From: Chrysochromulina parva
Taxonomy: Eukaryota > Haptophyta > Prymnesiales > Chrysochromulinaceae
DNA length: 13,703 bases
Direction: 5' to 3'
Assembly: GCA_002887195.1 (NCBI GenBank)
Contig: PJAB01001553.1
Location: 1-13,703 of the forward strand
In this document: positions 1 to 9,622 of the stretch, in pieces
Layout: every line of letters begins with the position of its first letter
Position numbering within the stretch: position 1 is the first letter of the stretch
The notes under the pieces: model-generated
The model's input: only the letters and a program-made list of their open reading frames with translations
The model's database searches: none
Told to the model about the DNA's origin: nothing
Program-made: the position numbers and the translations under genes

Positions 1-404
1 GACCGACCTCACTAGCGAAATTGAGTAGCCCGAGCGAGCGAGTACTCAGTACTTGTGTTGACCGAGGGGAGCGGAGCCGTCCTTTGAGACGGCGGTGGAG
101 TGAGCGTGGGGGGACCGCGAAGAAACTGAACTGAACTGAACTCAACATGATGTTATTATTATTTGTTCATGTATTATTTGTTGTATGCATGGTTGTATGT
201 TGATGAAGGCGTCACGACTGCCGAAACAATGTGGTACATGTACAGCCCTCTCGCAGTCGCGCCAAAGTCGCGCGCGCGCATGATGGTTACGACGTGAATT
301 CACGAAAGTTGGCCCCACGGGTCCTTCTAGTATGCGAATATGGACTGTCGAAGCAACAACAACGCCATCTCCTCCACCGCCGCGGCCGCTAGCCCGGAAC
401 CACA
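1..404. other. 5' spacer upstream of the threonine synthase-like gene
   Basis: No convincing gene is seen here. The stretch is mixed in composition. It holds a short AACTG pentamer run at about 124-143 and a clearly AT-rich patch at about 145-205 inside otherwise GC-rich DNA. There is a 10-bp palindrome GTACATGTAC near 234-243 and a GC dinucleotide run near 270-280. No TATA box is obvious. Several ATGs precede the chosen start at 405, the nearest at 332 and 340. Both are out of frame with the gene and open short reading frames that overlap its start. Either transcription begins downstream of 340 or the gene has overlapping upstream ORFs. The AT-rich patch could be the 3' end of a gene outside the window. 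Confidence 0.5.
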
Positions 405-1913
405 ATGCCATCTTCGGTACGCTACCAGTCTACGCGTGGCGGCGTGCGCGATTTAGACTTCACGGACATCTTGCTCTCGGCGTACGCGGCCGATGGGGGA
501 CTTTTCGTGCCAACGCTCGCCACGATGCCGATTGCAATTTTTGATCAGCTGCATGCCGGCATGAGCCTCGCGCACGTGACGGCGCGCTTGCTGCACCCAT
601 TTACGGGAATCGAAGTTGTCAAGCTCGTCTCGTTGTGCACCGCGGCCTTTTCCTCGTTCAACAACGGCCACGAGCCCTCCCTGCCACTCGTGCGTGTGGG
701 CGATCGCTACTTTTTAGAGACAGGCGCCGGGCCGACCCTGGCCTTCAAGGATATTGGGCAGCAGGTGGTGGCGCAGCTGCTCAATCACGTCCTCGGGTCG
801 CGCGGCGAGCGCGCTACCATCATCGTGGAGACGTCAGGCGACACGGGGCCTGCCGCCATCGAGGCTGTGCGAGGTTGCTCAGCGGTTCGAATATTCTGCC
901 TCTACCCGATGGGCCGCGTGTCGCACGTGCAGGAGTTGCAGATGATCACCGTCGACAGCCCGAACGTGCACGTGTATCGCACCGAGGGCGACACTGACGA
1001 GCAGGCGGAGGCGCTCAAGGTGGTGTTCACGGACGCCGAGTTCATGCGCCGCCACAAGGTGTGCTCCATCAATTCCATCAACTGGGCGCGCGTGCTCGTG
1101 CAGAGCGGCTATTACCTGTGGGCGTGCTTGCAAGTCGCACCCGATGCCCGCATGCGCGTCAACTTTGTCGTGCCCACCGGCGCGTTTGGGAATGCGGCGG
1201 GAGGGCTGCTCGCCAAGCGCCTGGGAGCGCCGATCGAGCGCATCGTCTGCGCGACTAATGCGAATGACATTGTGCACCGCACTATCCAGACGGGCGACTT
1301 GTCTTTTGGCGCGAATCGGCAGACGATTAGCCCGGCCATGGATATTCAGTTTGCGTACAATCTCGAGCGCCTTCTATACTTGTGCAGCGCGGGCGACTGT
1401 TCACTAGTCAAGGCGATCATGACTGAACTCGAGTCCACCCGTGCTGTGCAGCTGCCGCGACCATTGCTTGATGCGATCCAGCAAACTTTCCTGTCGTGTG
1501 CCGTGGACGACGCGCAGACGCTGCAGGCGATGCGCGAAGTCTATCGTGCACACGGCTACGCGCTCGACCCACACTCGGCGATCGGCGTCTACGCACTCGA
1601 TCACGTACATGCCGTCAAGGCGGCATGTAGGGCGAACCCCACCGTTTGCGTGCTCACCGCACATCCTGCAAAATTCGGTGAGGCGTGCGCACAAGCGGGT
1701 CTACCGCCGAGCGTGTGCGATGACCCGCGCGTCGATGTGCTCAAGACGAAGCCGCATCATTTCACATGCCTGCGCGACCCGGGCGCGGGCAGCCGCCCGG
1801 ACAAGCTGCAGGCCTGGGCAAGAGAGATCAAGCGCGCTGTCGAGGACCAGGACAAGCTAGCCCAGACTTTCGTTTTGGCGGCGACCACACGCCACTCACG
1901 CAGCAAAATGTGA
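405..1913 (+). CDS. Threonine synthase-like 2 family PLP-dependent protein
   Basis: This intronless gene encodes 502 aa of the fold-type II PLP enzyme family that contains threonine synthase. It has the N-terminal YxSTRGG motif (residues 7-13), the DGGLFVP motif (30-36) and the PLP-lysine motif GPTLAFKD with Lys115. It also has the phosphate-binding loop SGDTG (144-148), the NSINWARVLVQ block and VPTGAFGN. Other conserved blocks are ATNANDIVHR, SPAMDIQ, DPHSAIGVYA and TAHPAKFGEA. The NSINW, NDIVHRT and AMDIQ blocks, and the overall length, look closer to animal-type threonine synthase-like 2 (THNSL2) than to plant or proteobacterial ThrC. Known THNSL2 proteins act on O-phosphohomoserine or related gamma-phosphates as phospho-lyases, whereas true threonine synthases make threonine from the same substrate. 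Sequence alone does not decide between them. The segment before GPT reads LETGAGPT rather than the usual LE(L/W)xHGPT, so a usually conserved His is absent. The start was chosen because only six residues precede the conserved YxSTRG motif, and position -3 is A. The gene converges with the ABC transporter gene. Confidence 0.9.
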   Translation: MPSSVRYQSTRGGVRDLDFTDILLSAYAADGGLFVPTLATMPIAIFDQLHAGMSLAHVTARLLHPFTGIEVVKLVSLCTAAFSSFNNGHEPSLPLVRVGDRYFLETGAGPTLAFKDIGQQVVAQLLNHVLGSRGERATIIVETSGDTGPAAIEAVRGCSAVRIFCLYPMGRVSHVQELQMITVDSPNVHVYRTEGDTDEQAEALKVVFTDAEFMRRHKVCSINSINWARVLVQSGYYLWACLQVAPDARMRVNFVVPTGAFGNAAGGLLAKRLGAPIERIVCATNANDIVHRTIQTGDLSFGANRQTISPAMDIQFAYNLERLLYLCSAGDCSLVKAIMTELESTRAVQLPRPLLDAIQQTFLSCAVDDAQTLQAMREVYRAHGYALDPHSAIGVYALDHVHAVKAACRANPTVCVLTAHPAKFGEACAQAGLPPSVCDDPRVDVLKTKPHHFTCLRDPGAGSRPDKLQAWAREIKRAVEDQDKLAQTFVLAATTRHSRSKM

Positions 1914-2079
1914 AAGAACTCGAGCCACTTCCGGCGAAGTTCAACTGGTCTCGGTGCTGAGTGTGTGATGTGTGGAGGTACGGAGCGGCAGACGGGAACA
2001 AGGCGTCCTCGCTCTAAGACCCTCTAACATGGAGCGGCCAGCGCCCAGCGACGGCGGCGGGGAGCGTGTTCTCCCGGCG

Positions 2080-2096
2080 TTAGGGATTAGGGTTAG
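2080..2096. repeat. Short interstitial telomere-like motif
   Basis: The sequence reads TTAGGGATTAGGGTTAG: two TTAGGG units separated by one A, followed by a partial unit. A further TTAGG occurs at about 2100. It is too short to be a telomere and lies between two convergent genes. It may be an interstitial telomeric scar, a binding site for a telomere-motif protein, or chance. Confidence 0.5.
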
Positions 2097-2330
2097 CGCA
2101 TTAGGCACAAGGGTGAAGGGACAAGGCTGTATAGGGCACGCGCTAGGCGGGCCTGCCGAAACGATATCAATCACACGTATCGAGAGCTCCGGGCCCGCTG
2201 CCCGGCCGCTCGCGGCGTCGCGCGACCGCGAGCACGGACGGTGTCGGAGGTGGAGCCGAGCAGGGTCGGCCCTTCGTAGCTTCGTCGCCGACCTGTCGCG
2301 GCTCTAAAAGTTGCAGTTGGTAAAACTAAA

Positions 2331-2388
2331 AGGTCGCGTCGCGTCGGGTACTCGGGGTGAACCGTCCCCACCCCGAGTCCGTCGACCT
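2331..2388. other. Strong hairpin in the convergent spacer
   Basis: A perfect 10-bp stem (ACTCGGGGTG at 2350-2359 with CACCCCGAGT at 2369-2378) encloses a 9-nt loop. Outside it, AGGTCG (2331-2336) can pair with CGACCT (2383-2388), giving a longer interrupted stem. It could form in transcripts from either strand. No known RNA family is recognised. It may be a 3'-UTR structure of the threonine synthase-like or ABCG transcript. Confidence 0.5.
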
Positions 2389-2728
2389 CAAATAAGCAGC
2401 CAAGATGCTCCGCGGCGACACCCACCCGGCCTGTGACACACGCGAAACACACGCGAGAGACCGATGGGCGGACACGGAACGATACTGAAACCGTCTAGTA
2501 ATCATCACAGAGGTAGAGGTTTTCGCCCGTCCTCTCTCGTAGCATGAGTGGCAACCCAGCACGTCTTGAGGACGGTCCTCGGGGGGAATCTCCCTGAGAT
2601 CCTCTGCCGCTCGCATCTGCTCTTGAGCCCCTGTCGCTCTCGCACTCTCCACCTGCATCTTCTCCTAGCGGTTCATGCATCAGGGTCCGTCTCCGAACGG
2701 TACCGGGCCGCCATGCGGGCTGCGAAGC

Positions 2729-2744
2729 GATGCCCCGGGGCATC
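2729..2744. repeat. Perfect 16-bp palindrome
   Basis: GATGCCCCGGGGCATC is its own reverse complement. It lies in the convergent spacer. It has no loop, so it is more like a dimeric protein-binding site than an RNA hairpin. Function is unknown. Confidence 0.45.
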
Positions 2745-2784
2745 CGCGCCTCCACTTACCCGCCACTCTGACTAACTGTCCCAC

Positions 2785-2809
2785 GCATGCCTGACCCACC
2801 TCGGCATGC
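2785..2809. repeat. Inverted repeat GCATGCC / GGCATGC
   Basis: Seven-base perfect arms at 2785-2791 and 2803-2809 are separated by 11 nt. The repeat lies about 200 bp beyond the transporter stop codon, so it would be in its 3' UTR if the transcript extends that far. Confidence 0.4.
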
Positions 2810-3009
2810 AACGGAACTCACACGACACGCACATCCACACCTTTGTGCTCGGCACAGCACGAAATTAGAAGAATGGTCGAGCGCGGCGGGTCGGCCGCCC
2901 CAGCGCGTGCAAACTCAACAAGCAGTGCGAAGGGCGAGGCCGTAGACGAAGAAGGAGCCTTACGCCTTCAAACGTTGCCGGGACCACCGTGCAACCAAGC
3001 AACAGATAC

Positions 3010-6000
3010 TCAGGCAGCGCTAAGATCATCGGCTTCAGCGTTCGCTTGCATCGCGACTGAGGCGCTCGTGCTAGCAGTACGAGCGATGAGCTTTCCATCT
3101 GGCTTCTTGATCGCGGCGTGCTGTGACATATCGGCGACGCCCTTGCAAAAGATCAGCTTGTAGACCAGCGCGATGGCGATGATGATCAAAATGTCGATGC
3201 CCCGTTCGTCCTTATCGTTGAGCGTCTCAAAATTCCGGTTCAGGTTCTTCAGGATCACCGTGCCCGTCCTTCCCGCGCATTGGGTGAGTGGCACATCTGG
3301 GCAGTAAAAGTCGGAGAAGCACATCGACGGGCCGGTGGAGGTGTTGACCAGGCTGCCATACGTGCACGGCAGCGTGCCTTCGTAGATGGCGGGGACGAAA
3401 ATGTCATAGGCAGCCGAGTTGAACAGCCATCGGAGCGGGAAGAGCCAGATCAGGATGCGAAACGGCCAGATGACGTCCTCGCCACGGAAGACAAGGCCCG
3501 TGAAGATCAGGGCACTCGCCCACACATTCATGAACTGCAGGATGCCGATGATCGGATTACGGAGGAGCGCGCAGGCCTGGCCGAGGCATTCGAAGGCCCA
3601 CAGGCTGAGCGCGTACGCAATCCAAAAGGTGACGAAATTGTCCCACGGGAAGCCGCCGAGTCCATACCCGGGGATGCATGCGCACAGCGCGAGCGCGAAC
3701 ATCATGGGCAGCTGCACCGCCGTGTTGGCCACGACGTACGCGAAGGTCCCGTAGGCGCCAGTCTTCATCTCGGCGCGCGCCGTCTGCAGCTCGATGTTAT
3801 AGTAGAACACGGCCACGATGTCGAGAGCGGGCGGCACACAGAGCAACCACCAAAGGAAGAAGAGGCGGAAGCTGATCTGCTCTTGTACCTGGTTGGCTGA
3901 CTCGAGGTACACGATGCCGAAGAAGGTGATGATGAACGCCACGACGAACATGCGCACCAGGTAGATCACCGGGTCCGCGAACGCCATCTCAAAGGTACGT
4001 TGCGTGAGCACGACGATCTGTGTGCATAGGCCGGCGCGTGCCTGCCTCGCGTGCAACTTTGCCTTCGCCTGCTTGGGCGACAGCGCAGGCGACACGCTGC
4101 TCGCGTGTTTCGTCCATTGGTCGAGCACTACTTCCACCGCCTCAATCGACGTCATGTCCTTCGACACCTCGTCCACGAGGAACTCGGCCGGGTTGGCCGC
4201 CGCCGGGAAGGTCTTCCCAATCTTGGCAAAGTAGCCCGCTGCATCAATGCGCGTGCCGCTGTAGGCGACACGTCCCATGGAGAGGAGCAACAGTCGATCA
4301 AACTTGGCATACACTGCCGCCGACGGCTGCTGGATGGTGCAGAGTATCGACGTGCCGTTCTTGAGCGCAATATCTTTGAGAAGGCGCGTGATCGCGGCCG
4401 CTGCGGCCGAATCGAGACCCGAGGTCGGCTCATCGAGCAGCAGGACCTTAGGGCGGGAAACGAGGCCGAGGGCCATCATGAGGCGGCGCTTCTGGCCGCC
4501 GGAGAGGCCCTGCCGCAGCGCGTCGCCGGCCTTGGTGTGCTGGCACGAGACCATGCCGGTGGCCAGGAGCAGCTCGTCGACCGCCTTCACCATGGCGGCG
4601 CCCGTGAGGTCCGGGCGCATTAGGCGGAAGGCGTACTCGAGGTGCTTGCGTGCCGTCATCATGGGCCAGAGCGTCTCGGCGTTGGGCACGTATGAGCACA
4701 GGTGCGCGTAGTTGGCGGGCGTGATCGGCACGCCGTCGAGCTCCAGTACGCCGTAGGCCACCGTACTGGTCTTCTCGAGCGAGAGCGCATTGAGCAGCAC
4801 GGTGCCGTCGCCATCCGAAGGGCCGATAATCGCCATCACGTCTCCGCCCGGGATTTCGAGCGAGACGCCACTCAGAACCTTCTTGTTCTCCTTTTTCGGC
4901 ATGCACGGAACGCCGGCCGGCGCCGGACTGATGCATTCGAGACCTTTGACCACAAGCACGCTCGTCGCGCCCTGAGCACCCGGCGCGGCAGGCAGCATCT
5001 CGGCCTCCACATTCAATTCTTGAGTGAGCTCGAGGTCGGGATCGCTCAACTTTTTAGAGGAGACGGCAATGTGCTTGGAGCTCGATTTCGACGGCTCGAC
5101 CGGCGTGCTGCCGGGGAGCACCTGGAGTGGCGGGACGGGCGCCTGCACGTTCGATGTCTGAGCGTACATTTGCACGAGGTAGAGGATACGGAAGAGTACA
5201 CCACCTGCCCCGATGATGAGCAGACCTTTCGTAACGTTCTCCTCACTCTTGAACAGGTTGGCAAAGTTGTTCGAGAGCGAGTCGAGAATTTGCGTGCCGG
5301 TACGTCCGAGGCATACGAAGCCAGTCGCGTCGCCCGGGCAGTAGAAGGCGCGGGCCGAGCACGGGTACTGTGAGCCCGGGAACGGGTACGGCACGACGGA
5401 GGAGTTGACAATCTCTCCCGGAGTGCAGAGGTACGCGTCTTCGTAATCGGGCGTGTAGATGAAGATGGTGTGCACCATGAGCGAGATGGTGTACTGGAGA
5501 GGCATGGCGTGCGCCATCCAGCGAAAGACCCACGTGAGATTGTTGAGGTCGATGAACATGCCGCAGAAGAGGAACATGGCGAAGAAGAGCTGCATGAAAT
5601 TCATGAGGCCGAGCAAGGGGTGCGACGCAAGGGCGAAAAACTGGCCGTAGCCCTCGAAGCTCCAGTTGGTGACGCCGTAAATGAGCCACGCTTGTGGGAA
5701 GGCACGCCAGTCGAGGTCGCCGATCGCAAACGGGGTGACCATGGCGGAGGCCGCGGTCACGAACATGAAAGGCGGCTGCACGATCCAGCTCGCGAGCGAA
5801 GCCGTGAGGGGTGTGAACAGACCGTCCTTGATCTCGCGACGGAGCGAGAGGGCGTAGAAATATTCGGCGAGAACAGCGACGAGATTGAACTGCAGAGGCA
5901 TGGTGGTGAAGAAGAGGACGAAGAAGCACCGGGTCTGCACCTGGTCTTGCACGCGCTCCCGCGTCGAGAGGTACAGGATCGAGAAGAAAGTGGTGACGAA

Positions 6001-7071
6001 CAGGTTGGCGATGATGCGCCCCACGTAGAGCATAGGGTCGCGGCGCGCGAGGAGAAGCTGCCGGCTCGTGAGCGACATCACCTGAGAGCAGAACCCGCTC
6101 GAGCGGGCGACCTGCGGCAGCCCCTTGTCGTGAATGGCGCGCGGCGTCGCATGTTGGGCGGCCTCGGAGCTCGCCCACGCGTTGAGCAGCTCGTCGACCT
6201 GCGCGGGCGCCGTGAAGTCTTTATTGACGAGATCGAGCACGAATTCAGCGAGATTGACTCCGGCGGCGGGCGGGCGACCCAGCGCGGTGAAGTACACGCC
6301 CATGTCGGCGGCGGGGCCGAAGTAGGCGATGCGGCCGGAGGCGAGGACGAGGTTGTCGTCAAAACCCTTGAAGACCGACGCGGGCGGCTGGTGGATCGTG
6401 CACGCGATCGCCACGTTCTTCTCGGCTGCGATTTGTTTGAGGAAGCCCATGATCTTGGCCGCCGAGGCCGAGTCGACGCCCGTCGTCGGCTCGTCGAGGA
6501 AGAGGATGGAGGGCTGCTTCGTGAGGGCGAGCGCGATGGAGAGGCGCCGCTTGAGGCCGCTCGAGAGACCGCCCATGAATTGGTTGCCCGCCTGCGTGTG
6601 CTCGGGCTTGCCCTTGAGGCTGAGCTCCTCGAGCAGCGAGTCGATGCCGGCCTCGCGCGCCGCGCCGGTGACGCCCGGGCGGCAGAGTGCGAAGGCATAG
6701 CTCAGGTGCTCACGCGTCGTCAGCGAGGCCCACAGCGCGTCCTGCTGCTGTACATACGCGCAGTGCTCGCGGTAGAGCGGGCCATCCATGTGTGTGCCGT
6801 TGATCATGACGCTGCCGTATGGCTGTCCGCCCTTGCGCTGAAGTGTGAGCATGTTGAGCAGGGTGGTCTTGCCCGCACCCGACGGTCCCAGGATGGCGAG
6901 CACATGGCCCGACGACACCGACGCGGACACGTCGCTGAGCAGGACCTTGTCCTTGGTCTTGATGCACCTCTTGAGCGCCGCCGGCACCGCCACCGCCTTG
7001 CCCTCGAGCGACACCTGCACAATGTAGCTGCAGTGCTCGAAGTGGAGCGTGAATTTGGCCCCGGGAGCCAT
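3010..7071 (-). CDS. Full-size ABCG-type ABC transporter (NBD-TMD-NBD-TMD)
   Basis: This intronless gene encodes 1353 aa. Each half has an N-terminal nucleotide-binding domain followed by a membrane domain, the reverse order typical of ABCG/PDR exporters. NBD1 has Walker A GPSGAGKTT (62-70, Lys68), Q-loop YVQQQD (106-111), signature LSSGL (169-173), Walker B LFLDE (Glu194) and H-loop His227. The first membrane domain spans about 335-635. A linker rich in Ser, Pro and charge (about 640-705) follows. NBD2 has a degenerate Walker A, GPSDGDGT (750-757, Lys lost). Its Q-loop position is Asn797, the signature LSGGQ is canonical (856-860), Walker B keeps Glu881, and the H-loop His is Gln914. The second membrane domain spans about 1020-1310. 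The last external loop of each half carries Cys residues and a shared C-x-GRTG block. The ATG at 7071 has a purine at -3 and G at +4. It probably exports lipids or small hydrophobic compounds; the substrate cannot be read from sequence. The gene is transcribed divergently from SRP54. Confidence 0.95.
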   Translation of the reverse strand: MAPGAKFTLHFEHCSYIVQVSLEGKAVAVPAALKRCIKTKDKVLLSDVSASVSSGHVLAILGPSGAGKTTLLNMLTLQRKGGQPYGSVMINGTHMDGPLYREHCAYVQQQDALWASLTTREHLSYAFALCRPGVTGAAREAGIDSLLEELSLKGKPEHTQAGNQFMGGLSSGLKRRLSIALALTKQPSILFLDEPTTGVDSASAAKIMGFLKQIAAEKNVAIACTIHQPPASVFKGFDDNLVLASGRIAYFGPAADMGVYFTALGRPPAAGVNLAEFVLDLVNKDFTAPAQVDELLNAWASSEAAQHATPRAIHDKGLPQVARSSGFCSQVMSLTSRQLLLARRDPMLYVGRIIANLFVTTFFSILYLSTRERVQDQVQTRCFFVLFFTTMPLQFNLVAVLAEYFYALSLRREIKDGLFTPLTASLASWIVQPPFMFVTAASAMVTPFAIGDLDWRAFPQAWLIYGVTNWSFEGYGQFFALASHPLLGLMNFMQLFFAMFLFCGMFIDLNNLTWVFRWMAHAMPLQYTISLMVHTIFIYTPDYEDAYLCTPGEIVNSSVVPYPFPGSQYPCSARAFYCPGDATGFVCLGRTGTQILDSLSNNFANLFKSEENVTKGLLIIGAGGVLFRILYLVQMYAQTSNVQAPVPPLQVLPGSTPVEPSKSSSKHIAVSSKKLSDPDLELTQELNVEAEMLPAAPGAQGATSVLVVKGLECISPAPAGVPCMPKKENKKVLSGVSLEIPGGDVMAIIGPSDGDGTVLLNALSLEKTSTVAYGVLELDGVPITPANYAHLCSYVPNAETLWPMMTARKHLEYAFRLMRPDLTGAAMVKAVDELLLATGMVSCQHTKAGDALRQGLSGGQKRRLMMALGLVSRPKVLLLDEPTSGLDSAAAAAITRLLKDIALKNGTSILCTIQQPSAAVYAKFDRLLLLSMGRVAYSGTRIDAAGYFAKIGKTFPAAANPAEFLVDEVSKDMTSIEAVEVVLDQWTKHASSVSPALSPKQAKAKLHARQARAGLCTQIVVLTQRTFEMAFADPVIYLVRMFVVAFIITFFGIVYLESANQVQEQISFRLFFLWWLLCVPPALDIVAVFYYNIELQTARAEMKTGAYGTFAYVVANTAVQLPMMFALALCACIPGYGLGGFPWDNFVTFWIAYALSLWAFECLGQACALLRNPIIGILQFMNVWASALIFTGLVFRGEDVIWPFRILIWLFPLRWLFNSAAYDIFVPAIYEGTLPCTYGSLVNTSTGPSMCFSDFYCPDVPLTQCAGRTGTVILKNLNRNFETLNDKDERGIDILIIIAIALVYKLIFCKGVADMSQHAAIKKPDGKLIARTASTSASVAMQANAEADDLSAA

Positions 7072-9052
<1,981 letters not shown>

Positions 9053-9468
9053 AGAAGTGATCGCGCGGAGGAGGCTGCTTGCCCGTCTGGGGGTAACTCA
9101 GGGTCGCCAAGGTTTCCTAATCAGGAAGATCTCAGGGTCGCCACAAGGGCTTCTGTACACGTGCTCCGAACACCGAGGGGGGGGAGGGCGCTGCGCTCAC
9201 GCACCGGCGTTGGAGCCTAGGAGCCAGCAACCCCGTCACTTCTCCGCATCGCGACGACCTTGCACCTTCTCGTCTTCTCTTTTCGCAGTTCTGCTCCCGG
9301 TGCTCGTTGACTGAATGATCGAGAAACACGTCTGCACGCCTCACGCGTGACGTGGTCCGCAGCGCGCCCGGCCCGGCGCCGCACTGGCGCAGGCCGGTCC
9401 GTCCCCACGCCCGCCACGGCGCGCTGCCCGGGTGCGGGCGCGGCGCGGTCGTGACCGGTGAAGCGGTG

Positions 9469-9476
9469 TATAAATA
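9469..9476 (+). promoter_or_regulatory. TATA-box-like motif in a convergent spacer
   Basis: A perfect TATAAATA lies on the + strand just after a block of very high GC. No gene on + begins downstream; transcription from it would run antisense into the bestrophin-like gene. It may be a promoter for an antisense or noncoding RNA, a 3'-end signal, or chance. Confidence 0.35.
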
Positions 9477-9574
9477 AGTACGCGTAAAACTGTCTCCCGG
9501 TCCCGTTGACCAAGGCGGTGAAGACGCGCTCTACCGCGCGCTTCTAAGATTGCTGACACAACACCTGAGGTTTT

Positions 9575-9622
9575 CATCCGGCGGATACGGATGGATTGGG
9601 CGGTCCCGGGTGGGCGACCGCC
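9575..9622. other. Two adjacent hairpins abutting the bestrophin-like stop codon
   Basis: CATCCG (9575-9580) pairs with CGGATG (9588-9593) around 7 nt. GGCGGTC (9599-9605) pairs with GACCGCC (9616-9622) around 10 nt. The second hairpin touches the TAA stop of the bestrophin-like gene (9623-9625, - strand), so it would begin that gene's 3' UTR. A role in 3'-end formation or mRNA stability is inference. Confidence 0.45.

Larger units (their letters stand above)
1914..3009. other. 1.1-kb convergent spacer without a recognisable gene
   Basis: This is the 3' intergenic region between two convergent genes (threonine synthase-like on +, ABCG transporter on -). The short open frames in it have no recognisable domains and disagree between strands and frames, so I call no gene. 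It contains a telomere-like motif (2080-2096), a strong hairpin (2331-2388), a 16-bp perfect palindrome (2729-2744) and a 7-bp inverted repeat around 11 nt (2785-2809). It presumably holds both 3' UTRs. At 1.1 kb it is about twice the length of the other convergent spacer, so a noncoding RNA or a degraded element is possible but not shown. Confidence 0.55.
9053..9622. other. Convergent spacer between SRP54 and the bestrophin-like gene
   Basis: No protein gene is supported here. Directly after the SRP54 stop there is a 13-nt direct repeat, CTCAGGGTCGCCA, at 9097-9109 and 9131-9143. A palindrome TCACGCGTGA lies at 9341-9350. A very GC-rich block covers about 9355-9460. It is followed by TATAAATA (9469-9476) and two hairpins next to the bestrophin-like stop codon. 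The two 3' UTRs must lie here, but the GC block with TATA box looks more like a promoter than a 3' end. Confidence 0.55.

Noticed and set aside
881..893. GGTTCGA resembling a tRNA B box
   Set aside because: It lies inside conserved threonine synthase-like coding sequence, and no A box or cloverleaf is seen at the right distance.
1972..2658. Open frames of about 110 codons in the convergent spacer (1972-2307 on +, 2326-2658 on -)
   Set aside because: No domain, no hydrophobic or other organised pattern; one reads through the telomere-like motif. Length is expected by chance in GC-rich DNA.
3280..3900. 206-codon open frame on + antisense to the second half of the transporter
   Set aside because: Same explanation: biased composition, no recognisable motif, opposite a real gene.
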